Assembly: GCA_020354025.1 (NCBI GenBank) | Contig: CP070638.1 | Location: 1,322,388 to 1,378,141 of the forward strand | Direction of reading: 5' to 3' | Source: Fidelibacterota bacterium | GTDB lineage: Bacteria > Fidelibacterota > Marinisomatia > SCGC-AAA003-L08 > TS1B11 | DNA: 55,754 nucleotides | Shown here: piece after piece, positions 53,904 through 55,754 of the stretch | Numbering within the stretch: position 1 is the first letter of the stretch | How the letters are laid out: every line of letters begins with the position of its first letter | The notes under the pieces: model-generated | The model's database searches: none | Seen by the model: the letters and a program-made list of their open reading frames with translations, nothing else | Told to the model about the DNA's origin: nothing | Program-made: the position numbers and the translations under genes

Positions 53904-54932
53904 ATGAGGCGCATCACCCTGGTAGTATGCATACTTCCCTTACTTTCCTCTTTGAGCTGTAATACGATTCGCGTCACCGAGGAAATAGCCTACCAATCGG
54001 GGCCTTTCCGGGTGGTGGGTGATCTGAGGTTACCGCCAGGAGTGGGGCCGCATCCCGTGATCATATTCGTGCACGGCGATGGGCCGAACAACCGTACGTC
54101 GGGTGTGACGTACCCGCCGATAATGGATCGGATGCTGGGTGCCGGCTATGCGACCTTTGCCTGGGACAAGCCGGGTACCGGTGAATCCACCGGGCAAATC
54201 GACCGCAACCGGTTGCTTGAGCAGCGGTCTCAAATCGTCCTGGATGCCGTCGAGATGCTCAAGGAGCTCCCGGAGATCGACACCCTACAAATCGGCCTGT
54301 GGGGTATTAGCCAGGCAGGTTACGTGATGCCCCGGGTCCTGGACTTGAGCGAAGACATCGCCTTTATAATCGCGGTTTCCTGTCCGGGTGAGCCCGGCGT
54401 GGAACAGGGTGCCTATCTCATCGCTGCCCAGGCCTTATGTGCGGGGGCTTCTGAAGAGGAGGCATCACAAATCGAATATTTACTCGCAGAGATCGAAAAG
54501 GCAGACGACTACGAAACCTACGTGCGATATAAAGAGCAGCTAGCCAGCTACGCGGTCCTTGAGGGTCTGGGCCTCAACCTGCGGGTCGCAACGGAAGAGC
54601 AATGGCACCACCCCAATTTCGAGGGTGATTACTTCAGGGATCCCATGACGGTAATCGAGCGCACCACCATTCCGATCCTGGCATTTTTCGGCGAGAAGGA
54701 TACTCAGGCCGACCCGATCCAAGGTGCCCAGGCCTATCGTGCGGCCCTCGAGCGTGCGGGGAACCAGAACTTCCGCGTGGAACTGATCCCTGGAGTGGAT
54801 CACAACCTGATCATCTCCGAGACCGGCAGCCTGAAGGAACGAGAGCGGAGATCGCGGAGCGGGTGGCAAAATTACGCGCCCATTTACCTGGATATTCTGG
54901 AAGAGTGGCTCCGGGAGCTGCGTCAGCAATAG
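53904..54932 (+). CDS. Alpha/beta hydrolase lipoprotein
   Basis: 342 residues from ATG 53904 (AAAGGA upstream). Lipoprotein-like signal (LVVCILPLLSSLSC). Alpha/beta-hydrolase fold: oxyanion HGDGPNNR, nucleophile elbow GISQAG (Ser ~150), acid in FGEKDTQADP and catalytic His in IPGVDHNL. It fits the S9/DUF-type 'dienelactone hydrolase-like' esterases and peptidases acting in the periplasm. A lid insertion rich in Glu (EEEASQIEYLLAEIEKADDY) lies between the elbow and the acid. Substrate not predictable. Alone on its strand. Confidence 0.87.
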   Translation: MRRITLVVCILPLLSSLSCNTIRVTEEIAYQSGPFRVVGDLRLPPGVGPHPVIIFVHGDGPNNRTSGVTYPPIMDRMLGAGYATFAWDKPGTGESTGQIDRNRLLEQRSQIVLDAVEMLKELPEIDTLQIGLWGISQAGYVMPRVLDLSEDIAFIIAVSCPGEPGVEQGAYLIAAQALCAGASEEEASQIEYLLAEIEKADDYETYVRYKEQLASYAVLEGLGLNLRVATEEQWHHPNFEGDYFRDPMTVIERTTIPILAFFGEKDTQADPIQGAQAYRAALERAGNQNFRVELIPGVDHNLIISETGSLKERERRSRSGWQNYAPIYLDILEEWLRELRQQ

Positions 54933-55039
54933 CTCTTTGACCTGCCTCTATTCTTGGGACCACTCCCCCAACCGCACACGATCCCAAGGCGAGACGCCGC
55001 TGTAAACAGCGGCGAAGCCGCGCCGGTTCCATGCGCCGG

Positions 55040-55741
55040 TTAGACACCAGCAACTCCATATGAATTGGCCCGCCCCCGTTTACCTATCAACTCGATCACT
55101 CTCCCTTTGCGTAGACAATAAGCCATCTTCTGCGCCAATGGTCTGCTAATGCCCATCGCTTCCGCCAAATCTCTCGTGGTAAATGTCTCTCCCAAACTCA
55201 CGGGGAGAAGCGCTCGCCAGTCCGCCAGCTCCTCAAACAGCCTCTGATCTACTACTTCAAGCAATCGGCGCTCCTCAATGACCCACCCTCTCCTGCGCCA
55301 ATTCCGCTTTCCCTCGTACCGCCTTACCTCTTCCTCCATTATCAACACTACTTCAAGCGAGAAGTGCGGGTTCGCCAGCAACTGCGGGAAGCTCACCATT
55401 ACCCAGAACAGATCCTCCACCCGCCCTTTCCTGGGCGACTTGCGGCGAGTTACTCCACCGCGGTTGTCCTTGGCCAGCTTAACGATCCACTTCTCCTGGG
55501 CTATTGGATAGATCAATCGTACCCGATGAGCACGTACAAGGTCAATCAGCTTTTACTTGATAGACGCGAAATTGCTGGTCTGGATTTCCAGCAACAGGTC
55601 ATCTTTAACAATGTCGATCACATACCCATCAACCGTTACTTCAAATCGGTCTACTGGTCGTGCGTACCAGTCCTTCAACGATGCGTGAAGCGGCTTCTCA
55701 TTCAGCAACCCAATGCCTGACATTTCAACCTCGGATTCCAT
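55040..55741 (-). pseudogene. PD-(D/E)XK nuclease-like / winged-helix protein interrupted by an in-frame stop
   Basis: One continuous minus-strand frame apart from a TAA at 55555-55553. The first 62 codons (MESEVEMSGIGLLNEKPLHA, FEVTVDGYVIDIVKDDLLLE, IQTSNFASIK) and the remaining ~170 codons (KLIDLVRAHRVRLIYPIAQE, KWIVKL through RANSYG) join without a frameshift. The D-x(10)-ExQ pattern recalls PD-(D/E)XK-type nucleases. The C-terminal FTTRDLAEAMGISRPLAQKM looks like a winged helix. Homologous proteins I recall read straight through the interruption. Nonsense mutation, recoding or sequencing error are all possible; a TTG restart at 55516 exists. The gene may extend past nothing important, since ATG 55741 lies 13 bases from the window end. 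Confidence 0.6.
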
Positions 55742-55754
55742 ATTGACCTATCTG

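Overview
The window looks like chromosomal DNA from a member of the Fibrobacterota-Chlorobiota-Bacteroidota (FCB) superphylum, most like the uncultured Neomarinimicrobiota (SAR406), Calditrichota or KSB1 type lineages. The grounds are: a secreted M4 peptidase with a C-terminal 'YPNPFNP' type A sorting domain of the type IX secretion/FlgD-like kind, DUF5683 and DUF5916 proteins, a 'GIGTTSP' repeat surface protein, CsgG-like lipid-envelope proteins, and promoter-like sites of the Bacteroidota form (TTG, 20-21 bases, TAnnTTT). The exact phylum is an inference; no rRNA, tRNA, prophage or CRISPR array was seen.

Layout. 1-4941: the end of a TPR protein, then alaS and gcvPB in one transcription unit. 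5064-8731: three tandem paralogues of a CsgG-like secreted protein, each behind its own copy of the same promoter. 8995-14574: a tightly packed run (ridA, lipid kinase, DUF5683 protein, sodium-dependent transporter, purF, UbiA-like membrane protein). Converging on it from the minus strand is a lexA-imuB-dnaE2 mutagenesis cassette (19587-14495) with a palindromic operator candidate before lexA. 19843-25823: small membrane, secreted and unknown proteins, a VOC protein and an ankyrin-repeat lipoprotein behind three palindromes. 26159-30717 (minus): a serine beta-lactamase-like lipoprotein, an RRM RNA-binding protein and a larger CsgG-like protein. 31068-40312: a secreted glycoside hydrolase-like protein, an isoprenylcysteine methyltransferase-like protein, a NIPSNAP/2-hydroxyacid dehydrogenase/LarA-like racemase set, and a large DUF5916 outer-membrane protein. 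41048-43716: a two-gene serine synthesis operon (class V aminotransferase, serA). 44630-49384: a DUF4097 lipoprotein, a DUF1593 nucleoside-hydrolase-like lipoprotein and a candidate C-glycoside deglycosidase pair. 49551-55741: the sorting-domain M4 peptidase, a lipoprotein, a GIGTTSP-repeat protein, an alpha/beta hydrolase and a nonsense-interrupted nuclease-like gene.

Themes. Housekeeping operons (alaS-gcvPB, purF, serine synthesis) alternate with accessory islands rich in exported proteins. The intergenic DNA is unusually informative. A ~270-400 bp non-coding element occurs twice in opposite orientations (28115-28380 and 43978-44379). The 3' ends of sorting-domain genes have left relics at 45720-45880 and 53558-53698. 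A relic of the methyltransferase gene lies at 29061-29168, and hairpin repeats recur between genes. The most promising biology is the imuA-less SOS mutagenesis cassette, the C-glycoside deglycosidase pair with an apparently Tat-exported alpha subunit, the translationally coupled hydroxyacid racemase/dehydrogenase pair, and the triplicated CsgG-like proteins.
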